Shown: positions 12,335 to 22,399 of the stretch, one piece after another
Position numbering within the stretch: the stretch's first letter is position 1
Layout: each line of letters starts with the position of its first letter
NCBI RefSeq assembly: GCF_033118175.1
Contig: NC_083696.1
Span: forward strand, 39,231,001 to 39,295,000
Direction of reading: 5' to 3'
Length of the DNA stretch: 64,000 bases
Origin: Dama dama
Taxonomy: Eukaryota > Chordata > Mammalia > Artiodactyla > Cervidae
Program-made: the position numbers and the translations under genes
Notes under the pieces: model-generated
What the model was told of the DNA's origin: nothing
The model's database searches: none
What the model saw: the letters and a program-made list of their open reading frames with translations, nothing else

Positions 12335-12745
12335 TTTAAAATATATTTTTTGGTTTTTAAACTTATGTATTTATTTTTTATTTTTTCATTGAAGCATAGT
12401 TAATTTAGAATGCTTTGTTGGTTTCAGGGGTAGAGCAAAGTGAATCCCTCTGTGATTATATGAACTCATTTTTAGCAGCTTTACCCATATAGGCCATTAC
12501 AGACTGTTCAGTAGCGTGCTCTGTACTACACAATGGGAGAAGGCAATGGCACCCCACTCCAGTATTCTTGCCTGGAGAACCCCAGGGACAGAGGAGCCTG
12601 GTGGGCCGCCATCTGGGGGGTTGTACAGAGTTGGACACGACTGAACCGACTTAGCAGCAGCAGCAGCAGCAGCAGTGTGTATGTGTCAACCCCAGTTTCC
12701 CAGTTTATTCCCTCCTGCTTACTCCCTGGTAACCAGGGGCCATAG
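12335..12745 (-). mobile_element. Old L1 3'-UTR fragment split by BOV-A2
   Basis: Antisense L1 3' text (TTGAAGCATAGTTAATTTAGAATG...) to 12532, resuming at 12677-12745 (GTCAACCCCAGTTTCCCAG). The same L1 text recurs at 23786, 28445, 48975 and 62660. Confidence 0.7.
12533..12676 (+). mobile_element. BOV-A2-type SINE monomer with (AGC)n tail
   Basis: GGAGAAGGCAATGGCACCCC start, GGTTGTACAGAGTTGGACACG end, and an AGC repeat tail at 12654-12675. Sits inside an L1 fragment, so it is younger. Confidence 0.9.
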
Positions 12746-12746
12746 C

Positions 12747-13175
12747 ACACCAGGCTCCTCTGTCCTCCACTGTCTCCCAGAGTTTGCTCAAGTTCCTTGC
12801 TCCATTAAGTCAGTGATGCTGACTAACCATCTCATCCTCTGCTGCCTACTTCTCGTTTTGCCTTCAGTCTTTCCCAGCATCAGGGTCTTTTCCAATAAGT
12901 TGGATATTCGTATCAAGTGGCCAAAGTGTTGAAGCTTCAGCTTCAGCTACAATCCTTTCAATGAATGTTTAGGGTTGATTTCCTTTAGGATTGACTGATT
13001 TGATCTCCTTGCAGTCCAAGGGACTTTCAACAGTCTTCTCTAACACCACAGTTCAAAAGCATCAATTCTTTGGGGCTCAGTCTTCTTTATGATTCAACTC
13101 TTGCATCCATACATGACTACTGGAAAAACCATAGCTTTGACTATATGGACCTTTTTTTCCCCCCAAAGTGATGTC
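12747..13175 (-). mobile_element. BovB LINE 3' end fragment
   Basis: Reverse complement of the BovB C-terminal coding end: CTTTCCCAGCATCAGGGTCT and CATACATGACTACTGGAAAA. Lacks the extreme tail. Confidence 0.9.
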
Positions 13176-13230
13176 TTTGTTTTTTTTTTTTTTAATTTTT
13201 GCAGTATAATTCTGTTTATATAAAATTTTT

Positions 13231-13620
13231 AGTGTGATGGCTAACTTTATGGGCCAACTTGACTGCACCACAGGATGCCACTGGGCCCAGTAAAGCAGAT
13301 TTCCCTCCTCGGGGTAGGTGGGAATCATCTAATCTGTTGAGGATCTGAGTAGAACGAAAGTTGGTGAAAAGAAGAATCTTTGTTTTTTTCTTCCTGCCTG
13401 CCTGCTCAAACTGGTACATCTCACCTCATTTTCTCCTGCCCTTGGACACCACCAGCTCTCCTGGGTCTCCAACTTGCAAATAGCATATATGGGTATTTCT
13501 CAGCTTTCATGATTGTGGGCCAATTTCTCTTAACAAAATTCAATCTCTCTTTTTCTTACATAGATATATAAATAGGCAGATGATAGAGACAGACCTACAT
13601 ATGTATCTATTAAAACTTAC
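13231..13620 (+). mobile_element. Ancient mammalian LTR-type repeat (tentative)
   Basis: Starts TGTGATGGCTAACTTTATGG and contains AGTAAAGCAGATTTCCCTCC and CTCTCCTGGGTCTCCAACTTGC, matching an old LTR-like repeat common in mammals. I cannot name the subfamily confidently. Confidence 0.5.
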
Positions 13621-13653
13621 ATTAGAAATCCACAGAGAAACCCCATGCATAAC

Positions 13654-13755
13654 TGTATTTACATTTGCTCACTCTGTGATTTAGATAGATAGATACATAT
13701 CTATATAGCTCTCTATCTATTTATCTATATCACAGAGTGAATAAATATAAATATA
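13654..13755. repeat. Imperfect 42-bp-arm palindrome
   Basis: Left arm 13654-13695 and right arm 13714-13755 are inverted copies with about six mismatches and an 18-base loop. The best part is a perfect TCACTCTGTGAT / ATCACAGAGTGA pair. Arms include GATA/TATC tetranucleotide runs. Confidence 0.85.
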
Positions 13756-14094
13756 GGATGTATCTCTGAAGAACTCTTAGTTTTGATATAATTTATTAAA
13801 TATAGTTTATTTAATATAATTTGTTAAGTTTCTCTGCAGAACTCTAAGTTTTAATATTATTTTTAATTGAAAATTTATACAGGCTGGTTTTTTAGTAATG
13901 GTTCTTTCACAACCAGTTCATAATATTCCTGATCATTTTAACAGTTGACACTCATGAACCAGTCCTAGCTGTCACCAGCATGCTACTTGCTAAATCCCTA
14001 TAGCTCCAGCTGTTTTATTATAAGACGCCTCTATCTGTTCATGAAGTATAGGAGGAACAAGCCTAAAGAAGTCCTTTTTCCTTGGAAGATTTGG

Positions 14095-14308
14095 GTGGAG
14101 TTTCCAAGTGTCTCAGTGGTAAAGAATCTCCCTGTCAATGCAGGAGATGCAGGAGACATGGGTTCCGTTCCTGGGTCAGGAAGGTCCCCTGGAGAAGAAA
14201 ATGGCAACCCACTCCAGTGTTCTTGCCTGGACAATCCCATGGACAGAAGAACTTGGTGGGCTGCAGTCCATGGGGTCACAAAAGAGTCAGACATGACTGA
14301 GCAAATAA
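14095..14308 (+). mobile_element. Bov-tA SINE
   Basis: TTTCCAAGTGTCTCAGTGGT head, duplicated GCAGGAGATGCAGGAGACAT, core, and GTCAGACATGACTGAGC end running into the CA microsatellite. Confidence 0.92.
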
Positions 14309-14386
14309 ACACACACACACATGCGTGCACACACACACACACATGCACACACATGTGCACACACACATGCATGCACACACGTGCAT

Positions 14387-14421
<35 letters not shown>
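14309..14421 (+). repeat. (CA)n microsatellite with interrupting TG/GTGC
   Basis: ACACAC repeats interrupted by ATGC and GTGC units, ending in a pure CA run from about 14388 to 14421. It arises in the tail of a Bov-tA SINE, a common origin for ruminant microsatellites. Confidence 0.95.
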
Positions 14422-14423
<2 letters not shown>

Positions 14424-15659
14424 GCAGGGATATTGACAAGTCATGACTATACCATGGCCACCAGTGACATCAGACATGCAGTGTCACTGTAACACTTGAA
14501 GAGCCAAAGCCACCAACAACATGGAGGCAAGGAAGGCGGGAGGCGGGGGGCTTTCTGGAAAGTTGCTTGTTTTAGAAAGTTGCTTGCTTTTACCAGTATG
14601 TCTAAGTTCTTGCTCTCCTGACCCAGGCATCAGTGGAAATTTGGACAATTGTTAAAAAACAATTTAGAGAAACTTCAAAAAGAAGACTAGTCTTGTGTGA
14701 CTGGCCTCAAGTCATTTCATTCTGGGCATTAAAAGAGAACATGACCTTTCTCCTCTCCATCACAATGCCTGGCTATCTGTGGCAGTGCTGTCAAATGACC
14801 AAAGGGGAAATTGTCTAATTATGTGAGACTTTATCATCTAACACAGACCTACAACAAGGCTGGAAAATATTCATTTTCAAAAATGACCACACAAACAAAT
14901 TCCTCAAAAAGTTGTGCTTTAATTCACTGACGCTGTGGTTCATTAAGCCAATAGATGAATGAAGCAATTCTTGGTGGCTAAATGACAGTGTAAGCAATAC
15001 AGAGTTCTTCAAATTAATGTTAAATGTGATGGTGAAATGATTATATGTGATAAAATTAAAAAAAAAACTTCATTAGCCTTGACATGATATAGAAAAATAT
15101 CACACGTCTAAGAGCAAGGAAAGCAGAATACTAAAGAGTAAGAAATGACACATGAACTTTGCTTTCCTTTCTTCCACCAAAGATTACACTCATCAAATGA
15201 TCTTATTTTTTCATGGACTAAACTAAAATAAAAGAGGGATTAAAATACAAGTCACTTGCCACTATACAATTCTGAATTCAGCTTGCATAATTCAGTGGAG
15301 CATTTTGTAATGTTTTAGTCAAAGACTAATTTCTTTTGTTCTCCAAAGAAAAGAGCCAAACAACAGCTTCAAGATCCTTAAAAAATATATTTAAAGATCA
15401 GACTAGAAAATAGGCAGCTTCCCTAAATATATCTATTGACTTGTTGACTGTAGAGGTAAAATTACAGGAAGTATAAGGACAAGTGAAAAGCAAAATATAG
15501 TTAAGGACAATGGTAAGACTATGCAAGATTCCTGGCATGTTTGGATTTCTTGATTCCTGTCCTGGCAAGTAGCATCACAATGAAGTAGATGTTTGGATTC
15601 ATCCTCTGATCAAAAGAAAAAAATTGGAAGCCATGGTCATTATAAATTATAAAAATTAT
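14422..15659. other. Unassigned intergenic DNA
   Basis: AT-rich with no gene seen. A short G-rich patch (GGCGGGAGGCGGGGGG) lies at 14536-14551. Confidence 0.5.
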
Positions 15660-15830
15660 GTAATAATAGCAAATATTTATAGAATTTAAATAATTCTAAC
15701 AACCCTACTGAAAGACAATACCATTAGCTTCATTTTACAGGTGAGAAAATGAAGTAAATGATTTGACCTTCAGTGCTACGGGTAGTTTGGACCTAACCTG
15801 AGAAAATAATCAAAGTATCCTGAGTCAAAG
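15660..15830 (+). mobile_element. MIR-like SINE remnant
   Basis: CATTTTACAGGTGAGAAAAT with an upstream ACAACCCTACTG resembles the MIR core. Highly diverged. Confidence 0.55.
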
Positions 15831-16059
15831 TTCAGTTTTCTTTCCATGACACTAAATTGCCAATATTGGCCAGTAAGGGGGCATGTCCACCTATCATTCC
15901 AAGCCCCTAAAAAAAATTGAAAGGTTATGGTTTGTGATGATATGCTTCTGATCTCTGTGACAAAGGAAGAAGATGGGAATAATTTCTAATATTTCCTGTA
16001 GAGTGGATCACACTAGGGGTAAAACTGAGTGAAATGATGCTTGGTGAGAGAATGACTAA

Positions 16060-16160
16060 TGTGCATGCTCAGTAACTAGTCGTGTCTGACTCTTTGTGAC
16101 CCCATGGACTATAGCCTGCCAGGCTCCTCTGTCCTTGGAATTTTCCAGGCATGAATTCAG
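16060..16160 (-). mobile_element. Partial Bov-tA SINE
   Basis: Only the tail half: TCTGACTCTTTGTGACCCCA through TTTTCCAGGCATGAATTC. Confidence 0.82.
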
Positions 16161-16257
16161 GAGCCCTGAGTGAGTGATACTCCTCATCATATGACCTTTC
16201 TGGTCCCTTCCTTGAGGAAGTGAATGTCAGTGATCTTTCAGTTGATTGGGTGTTGGT

Positions 16258-16468
16258 GGTTGAATCACTAAGTCTTGTCTGACTCTTGCAACTCCATGGA
16301 CTGTAGCCTGCCAGGTGCCTCTGTTCATGGAATTCTCTGAGAAAGAATACTGGAGTGGATTGCCATTTCCTCCTCCAGGGGATCTTCCAGACTCAGGGAT
16401 CTAACTCATATCTCTTGTGTCTCCTAAATTGGCAGGCAAATTCTTTACCACTGACAGGGAAGCCACTG
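16258..16468 (-). mobile_element. Bov-tA SINE (old copy)
   Basis: GACTGTAGCCTGCCAGGTGC, core complement, and TTTACCACTGACAGGGAAGCC end. Several substitutions. Confidence 0.87.
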
Positions 16469-16518
16469 TGAGTTGATTATTCCCTTTATAATCTCTCAAG
16501 AAGTTCAATTCCAGATAA

Positions 16519-19500
16519 GAAAGTCAACACTATTAGAAATGAAAATGGAGAAATCACAATAGACAACACAGAAATATAAAGGATTATAAGAGATTACTAT
16601 CAGCAACTATATGCCAATAAAATGGACAACTTGAAAGAAATGGACCAATCCTTAGAAAAGTATAATTTTCCAAAACTGAGCCAGGAAGAAATGGAAAATC
16701 TTAACAGACCCATCACAAGCACAGAAATTGAAACAGTAATAAAAAATCTTCCAACAAGCAAAATCCCAGGACTAAATGGCTTCACAGCTGAATTCTACCA
16801 AAAATTTAGAGAAGAGATAACACCTATCCTACTTAAACTCTTCCAGAAAATTGCAGAGGAAGGTAAACTTCCAAATTCATTCTATGAGGCCACCATCACC
16901 CTAATGCCAAAACCAGACAAAGATGCCCCCAAAAAGAAAACTACAGGCCAATATCACTGATGAACATAGATGCAAAATCCTTAGGAAAATTCTAGCAAAC
17001 AGAATCCAACAACATATTAAAAAGATCATACATCATGACCAAGTAGGCTTTATCCCAGGGATGAAAGGATTCTTTAATATCTACAAATCAATCAATGAAA
17101 TATACCACATTAACAAATTAAAAGATAAAAACCATATGATTATCTCAATAGATGCAGAGAAAGCCTTTGACAAAATTCAACACCCATTTATGATAAAAAC
17201 CCTCCAGAGCAGGAATAGAAGGAACATACCTCAACATAATAAAAGCTGTATATGACAAGCCCACAGCAAATATTACCCTCAATGGTGAAAGATGGAAAGC
17301 ATTTCCCCTAAAGTCGGGAACAAGACAAGGGTGCCCACTCTCACCACTAATATTCAACATAGTTTTGGCCACAGCAATCAGAGCAGAAAAAGATATAAAA
17401 GGAACCCAGATTGGAAAAGAAGAAGTAAAACTCTCACTGTTTGCAGATGACATGATCCTCTACATAGAAAACCCTAAAGACTCCACCAGAAAATTACAAG
17501 AGCTAATCAATGAGTATAGTAAAGTTGCAGGATATAAAATTAACACACAGAAATCCCTTGCATTCTGATACACTAACAATGAGAAAACAGAAAGAGAATT
17601 AAGGAAACAATTCCATTCACCATTGCAATGAAAAGATTAAAATACTTAGGAATAAATCTACTTAAAGAAACAAAAGACCTATATATAGAAAACTATAAAA
17701 CACTGATGAAAGAAATCAAAGATGACACAAATAGATGGAGAAATATACTATGAGCATGGATTGGAAGAATCAACATACTGAAAATGAGTATACTACCAAA
17801 GCAATCTATAGATTCAATGCAATCCCTATCAAGCTACCAATTGTATTTTTCACAGAGCTAGAACAAATCATTTCACAATTTGTATGGAAATACAAAACAC
17901 CTTGAATAGCCAAAGCAATCTTGAGAAAGAAGAATGGAACTGGAGGAATCAACCTGCCTGACTTCAGGCTGTACTACAAAGCCACAGTCATCAAAACAGT
18001 TTGGTACTGGCACAAAGACAGAAATATAGATCAGTGGAACAAAATAGAAAGCCCAGAGATAATTCCACGCACCTAATGGACACCTTATCTTTGACAAAAG
18101 AGGCAAGAATATACAATGGAGAAAAGACAATCTCTTTAAAAGTGGTGCTGGGAAAATTGGTCAACCACTTGTAAAAGAATGAAACCAGAACACTTTCTAA
18201 CACCACACACACACAAAAAAAAAACCTTAAAATGGATTAAAGATCTAAATGTAAGACCAGAAACTATAAAACTCCTGGAGGAGTTTACATAGGCAAAACA
18301 CTCTCTGACATAAATCACAGAGGATCCTCTATGACCCACCTCCAAGCGTAATGGGAATAAAAGCAAAAATAAACAAATGGGACCTAATTAAACTTAAAAG
18401 CTTTTGCATAATGAAGGAAAGTATAAGCAAGGTGAAAAGACAGCCCTCAGAATGGGAGAAAATAATATCAAATGAAGCAACTGACAAAGAATTAATCTCA
18501 AAAATATACAAGCAACTCCTGCAGCTCAATTCCAGAAAAATAAACGATCCAATCGAGAAATGGGCCAAAGAACTAAACAGATATTTCTCCAAAGAAGACA
18601 TACAGATGGCTAACAAACACATGAAAAGATGCTCAACATCTCTCATTATCAGAGAAATGCAAATCAAAACCACAATGAGGTACTATCTCACGATGGCCAG
18701 CATGACGGCTATCAAAAAAATCTACAAGCAATAAATGCTGGAGAGGTTGTGGAGAAAAGGGAACCCTCTTACACTGTTGGTGGGAATGCAAACTAGTACA
18801 GCCACTATGGAGAAGAATGTGGAGATTCCTTAAAAAACTGGAAATGGAACTGCCATATGACCCAGTAATCCCACTGCTGGGTATACACACTGAGGAAACC
18901 AGAATTGAAAGAGACACGTGTACCCCAATGTTCGTCACAGCACTGTTTACAATAGCCAGGACATGGAAGCAACCTAGATGTCCACCAGTAGATAAATGAA
19001 TAAGAAAGCCACGGGACATATACAGAATGGAATATTACTCAGCTATTATAAAGAATGCATTGGAATCCATTCTAATGAGGTGGATGAAACTGGAGCCTAT
19101 TATACAGAGCGAAGTAAGTCAGAGAGAAAAACACCAATACAGTATACTAACGTATATATATGGAATTCAGAAAGATGGTAATGATGACCCTATAATATAT
19201 GCAAGACAGCAAAAGAGACACAGATGTAAAGAACAGAATTTTGGACTCTGTGGGAGAAGGCGAGGGTGGGATGATTTGAGAGAATAGCATTGAAGCATGT
19301 ATATTATCATATATGAAATAGCTTTCCAGTCCAGGTTTGATGCATGAGACAGGGTGCTCAGGGCTGGTGCACTGGGATGACCCTGAGGGATGGGATGGGG
19401 AGGGAGGTTCAGGAAGGGGAACACATGTACACCCATGGCTGATTCCTGTGAATATATGGCAAAAACTACCACAATATTGTAAAGGAATTAGCTTCCAATT

Positions 19501-19530
19501 AAAATAAATAATTTTTTTAAAAAAATCCAA
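16519..19530 (+). mobile_element. L1, 5'-truncated, ORF2 and 3' UTR
   Basis: ORF2 reverse transcriptase text with FTAEFYQKF, RQGCPLSPLIF-type block near 17322 and FADDMILYIE near 17440. C-terminal cysteine region is near 18730, followed by a G-rich 3' UTR (about 19380-19415) and an A/T-rich end. Multiple frameshifts and stops (for example 16958, 17255, 17567). Closely resembles the full-length copy at 53478-61256. Confidence 0.95.
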
Positions 19531-19769
19531 AAAAGATTCAGGAAATTCAGGAAAGGGAGGCAGTTGGTAAGAATAACTCCATTCATATATTAATAATTTG
19601 TCCCAAGTCTTTCTCCTTTTCATAATTTTTGGTTGTTGCTGCCATTTTCAGATTTGGAGACTGGTTTTTACTGAAAGGAATATATCAAAAACAATTAGGT
19701 CTCCTAGCCCAACTTATGTAGGAGTGTAAAATACAAAAATAATCCGTGAATTATGCATTATTGAAGCAT

Positions 19770-19775
19770 TTTATT
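19770..19775 (-). terminator. Candidate ADAMDEC1 polyadenylation signal AATAAA
   Basis: AATAAA on the minus strand about 770 nt past the stop codon, abutting the tail of a minus-strand SINE (19776-19905). A variant ATTAAA lies nearer at 20403-20398. Either could end the transcript; nothing in the sequence decides between them. Confidence 0.3.
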
Positions 19776-19905
19776 TAAAAAAAAAAAAAATCTTTTGGCC
19801 ATGCCACACAGTTTATAGGACATTAGTTCCCAGACCAGAGTTCAAACCCAGGCCTATGGCAGTGAAAGTACTGTGTCTTAGCTACTGGACCACCAGGAAA
19901 TTCCC
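19776..19905 (-). mobile_element. CHR-type tRNA-derived SINE
   Basis: Reverse complement with TTTTGGCCATGCCACACAG and GGACCACCAGGAAATTCCCT. Its A-tail side abuts AATAAA on the minus strand. Confidence 0.8.
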
Positions 19906-20034
19906 TAGGCATTTTAAAAGGAATAAAATTGTCAAATCTTGTAGTGCATTGTTAAATTTTATCTTCTGACTACCTTTCAATTTCAATGATCAGCACTTAA
20001 ACAAGAAGAGAATTTGCTCATCAATTGAGGCCTT

Positions 20035-20222
20035 TGCTTCCCTCATGGTTCAGCTGGTAAAGAATCCACCTGCAATGCAGGAGACCTGGGTTTGATCCCT
20101 GGGTCAGGAAGATCCCCTGGATCTACCCACGCCAATATTCTGTCTTGGAGAGAACTCCAGGGAGTGTATAGTCCATGAAGTCACAAAGAGTTGGACACGA
20201 CTGAGCAACTTTCACTTTCACT
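20035..20222 (+). mobile_element. Bov-tA SINE
   Basis: GCTTCCCTCATGGTTCAGCT head, GCAATGCAGGAGACCTGGG, diverged core, GAGTTGGACACGACTGAGC end. Confidence 0.88.
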
Positions 20223-20545
20223 TTTCTGTTTGTCATATTACTTTATATTAAACTCATTATTACCTTTTAGAATTTCATACAATTTTAGCACAGTTTTCTG
20301 AAGTCCTAGTTTCATGATGACAAAATAGCTACTTTTCTCCTTAGTGTATTAGTATATACACAACTCTGAGCTATTTATGTTCATAATGGTGACTTTTTTT
20401 AATTTCTGAATTTGAGTCATTTAAAAAATGTAAAATGAAATAAATTGAGTTTTAGCTTTGTTGAACTCAGTGTCATATCTATCTTGAATCACATAAAAAT
20501 ATGAAAATGTTTGAGAACAAAGAAAGAAAAATAAAATCTTACATG

Positions 20546-20626
20546 TTACTCGTCAGTCTCTTTTCCACAATTAACTTCATGTTTTAACATACAGGTCATG
20601 GCTTCACAGCAAGGATTGGTACATTC
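20546..20626 (-). CDS. ADAMDEC1: ADAMDEC1 last coding exon 13 (truncated disintegrin-like end)
   Basis: 81 nt including stop TAA at 20548-20546. Encodes residues 428-453: ECTNPCCEAMTC, then a short tail ending NCGKETDE. Acceptor TTTACAG. Lies about 5 kb beyond exon 12. The tail after the last Cys is 6 residues, against about 10 in human as I recall it. Confidence 0.93.
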   Translation of the reverse strand, partial: ECTNPCCEAMTCMLKHEVNCGKETDE

Positions 20627-22367
20627 CTGTAAAACACACACACACAATGCAAAAGTGGGTTCAAGCATTTTTACCCCTATAGACTGGGTGCACAGAATTC
20701 TGGTATAAGATGACAATGAAATTTCACTTTTTAAACTAAATTACTCTGCTATACAAATTCGAGTTGAAATGACCAAGGAAATTTAATGATAGAAAAAAAA
20801 TGCTGAGTAATGAAAACCATCTCTTAAAAGTACAAAAATAGAATAATCCAAACACTTTCCCAAATAAATTCACCTGGATGGTATTACATGTATGTTAATT
20901 TGAAATTCAAGGGAGAATATTTCTATTCTCTTCAAACAGCTTGATGATAGAGAAAAAAAAAATTTTTTTTTAATCCTCAATTCATTTTTACCAAGCCTGC
21001 ATAATCCTGATAATGAGAACTGGTAATGAATATATACATCATACCATTCTCATTTGTGAATATTAATGCAAAAACTTGAGTAAAATATTAGTCAAACACT
21101 AGCCTATTAATATAATAATTCTCCATTACAAACTCTGCAGAATATTTTGTCACCAAAAATGCAAGGGTGTCTCAACAGTACAAAATAAAGTAACATTATC
21201 CATTATATTAAAAGACTGAGGGAAGAAAACAACTAATACTAATGTGATAGATGGCAAAAATTAGTACAAATTAGGCAAGCATTATTTAATTAACAAGTGT
21301 TAGTGAACTATGAACACTGTTTTGATCATCATGATAAAGAAAATCTATCGGTGAATAGTAAAAGCACATTCAATAAAGTATAAAACAAGAATTATTTTTA
21401 TGCTATATTCTTATGTTAACTCTGATAAATGCTATGAGACAAAAATATATTAAAGCATAATAATCAGATATATAATAATTATTATCTATAAATAATAATA
21501 ATTATGTTTTCACTGTTTATACATGATAAAATTCTTGAGCTAGAAAAAAAAAGAGGATCAATTTCCAAAAACATTCAGTTAGTCACTAAGATAGCTGTTT
21601 AAGATAATAATAAAATAATGTCAAGAACAGTAATAAATGAGAACCTAAATAAAAAGTAAACATTATATGTACTAACAGAAAAAAGAAAAAAGTTGAAAAT
21701 ATTTCAAAATAAACTTTCAAAATATGCAAGAACTGCATGCAGAATTTTTTATTTAACTTCTCTGAAAAACTTCAAAGGCAACTTATCTTTTAAGACAATA
21801 CTTAATGTTGTGAAAATGCCAGTGGCCTTTAGAGTGAATTGTGAATTTTACAAATATCAAACCGTATTTGCAGGTAAATTGACAAAATAAATAAATAAAT
21901 AAAACCAATATATTTATGGAAGAATGAACACTGAATAATTACTATGAAAACACTGCAAAAAAAATGCCAGTGAAGAAATTTTCCATTACTGATATTAAAG
22001 TGTGTTACATAGCTGGATTCATTAAAATAGCATTATGGTTGTTTGATAATATCTAGACAGAGAGAATGATTATTTTTACTAAAAATAATAAAATAGCATA
22101 TAGGATCCTGGAAAACAGATTTTTCATTAAAGAATTCTGTATAAAATAAATATACTACTTTTTAGGTAAAAAACAGCTATTTAAAAACTCACTTGTTCTT
22201 AAGTTTAGACTCTCTAGATCTCTAATTTTATTCAGCTACAGAAGAAGAAAATCAACAAGATATGGAAAGAATATGGGAACTGGATGATGTAGTTAAAGAA
22301 AAGAAGATATTAAACACCGTATAATAGTAGTTTCTCCTCTTCTGTTCTCTTCCCTCTCTCTCTCTCT

Positions 22368-22399
<32 letters not shown>

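Noticed and set aside
12526..12750. Ser- or Leu-run open frames
   Set aside because: Produced by the AGC repeat tail of a BOV-A2 SINE.
14309..14421. CRISPR-like spaced repeats
   Set aside because: Simple dinucleotide microsatellite in a mammalian genome. No repeat-spacer structure.
14031..14477. 149-codon open frames on both strands across the CA repeat
   Set aside because: They translate a Bov-tA SINE and its CA microsatellite (His-Thr and Cys-Val runs), not a gene.
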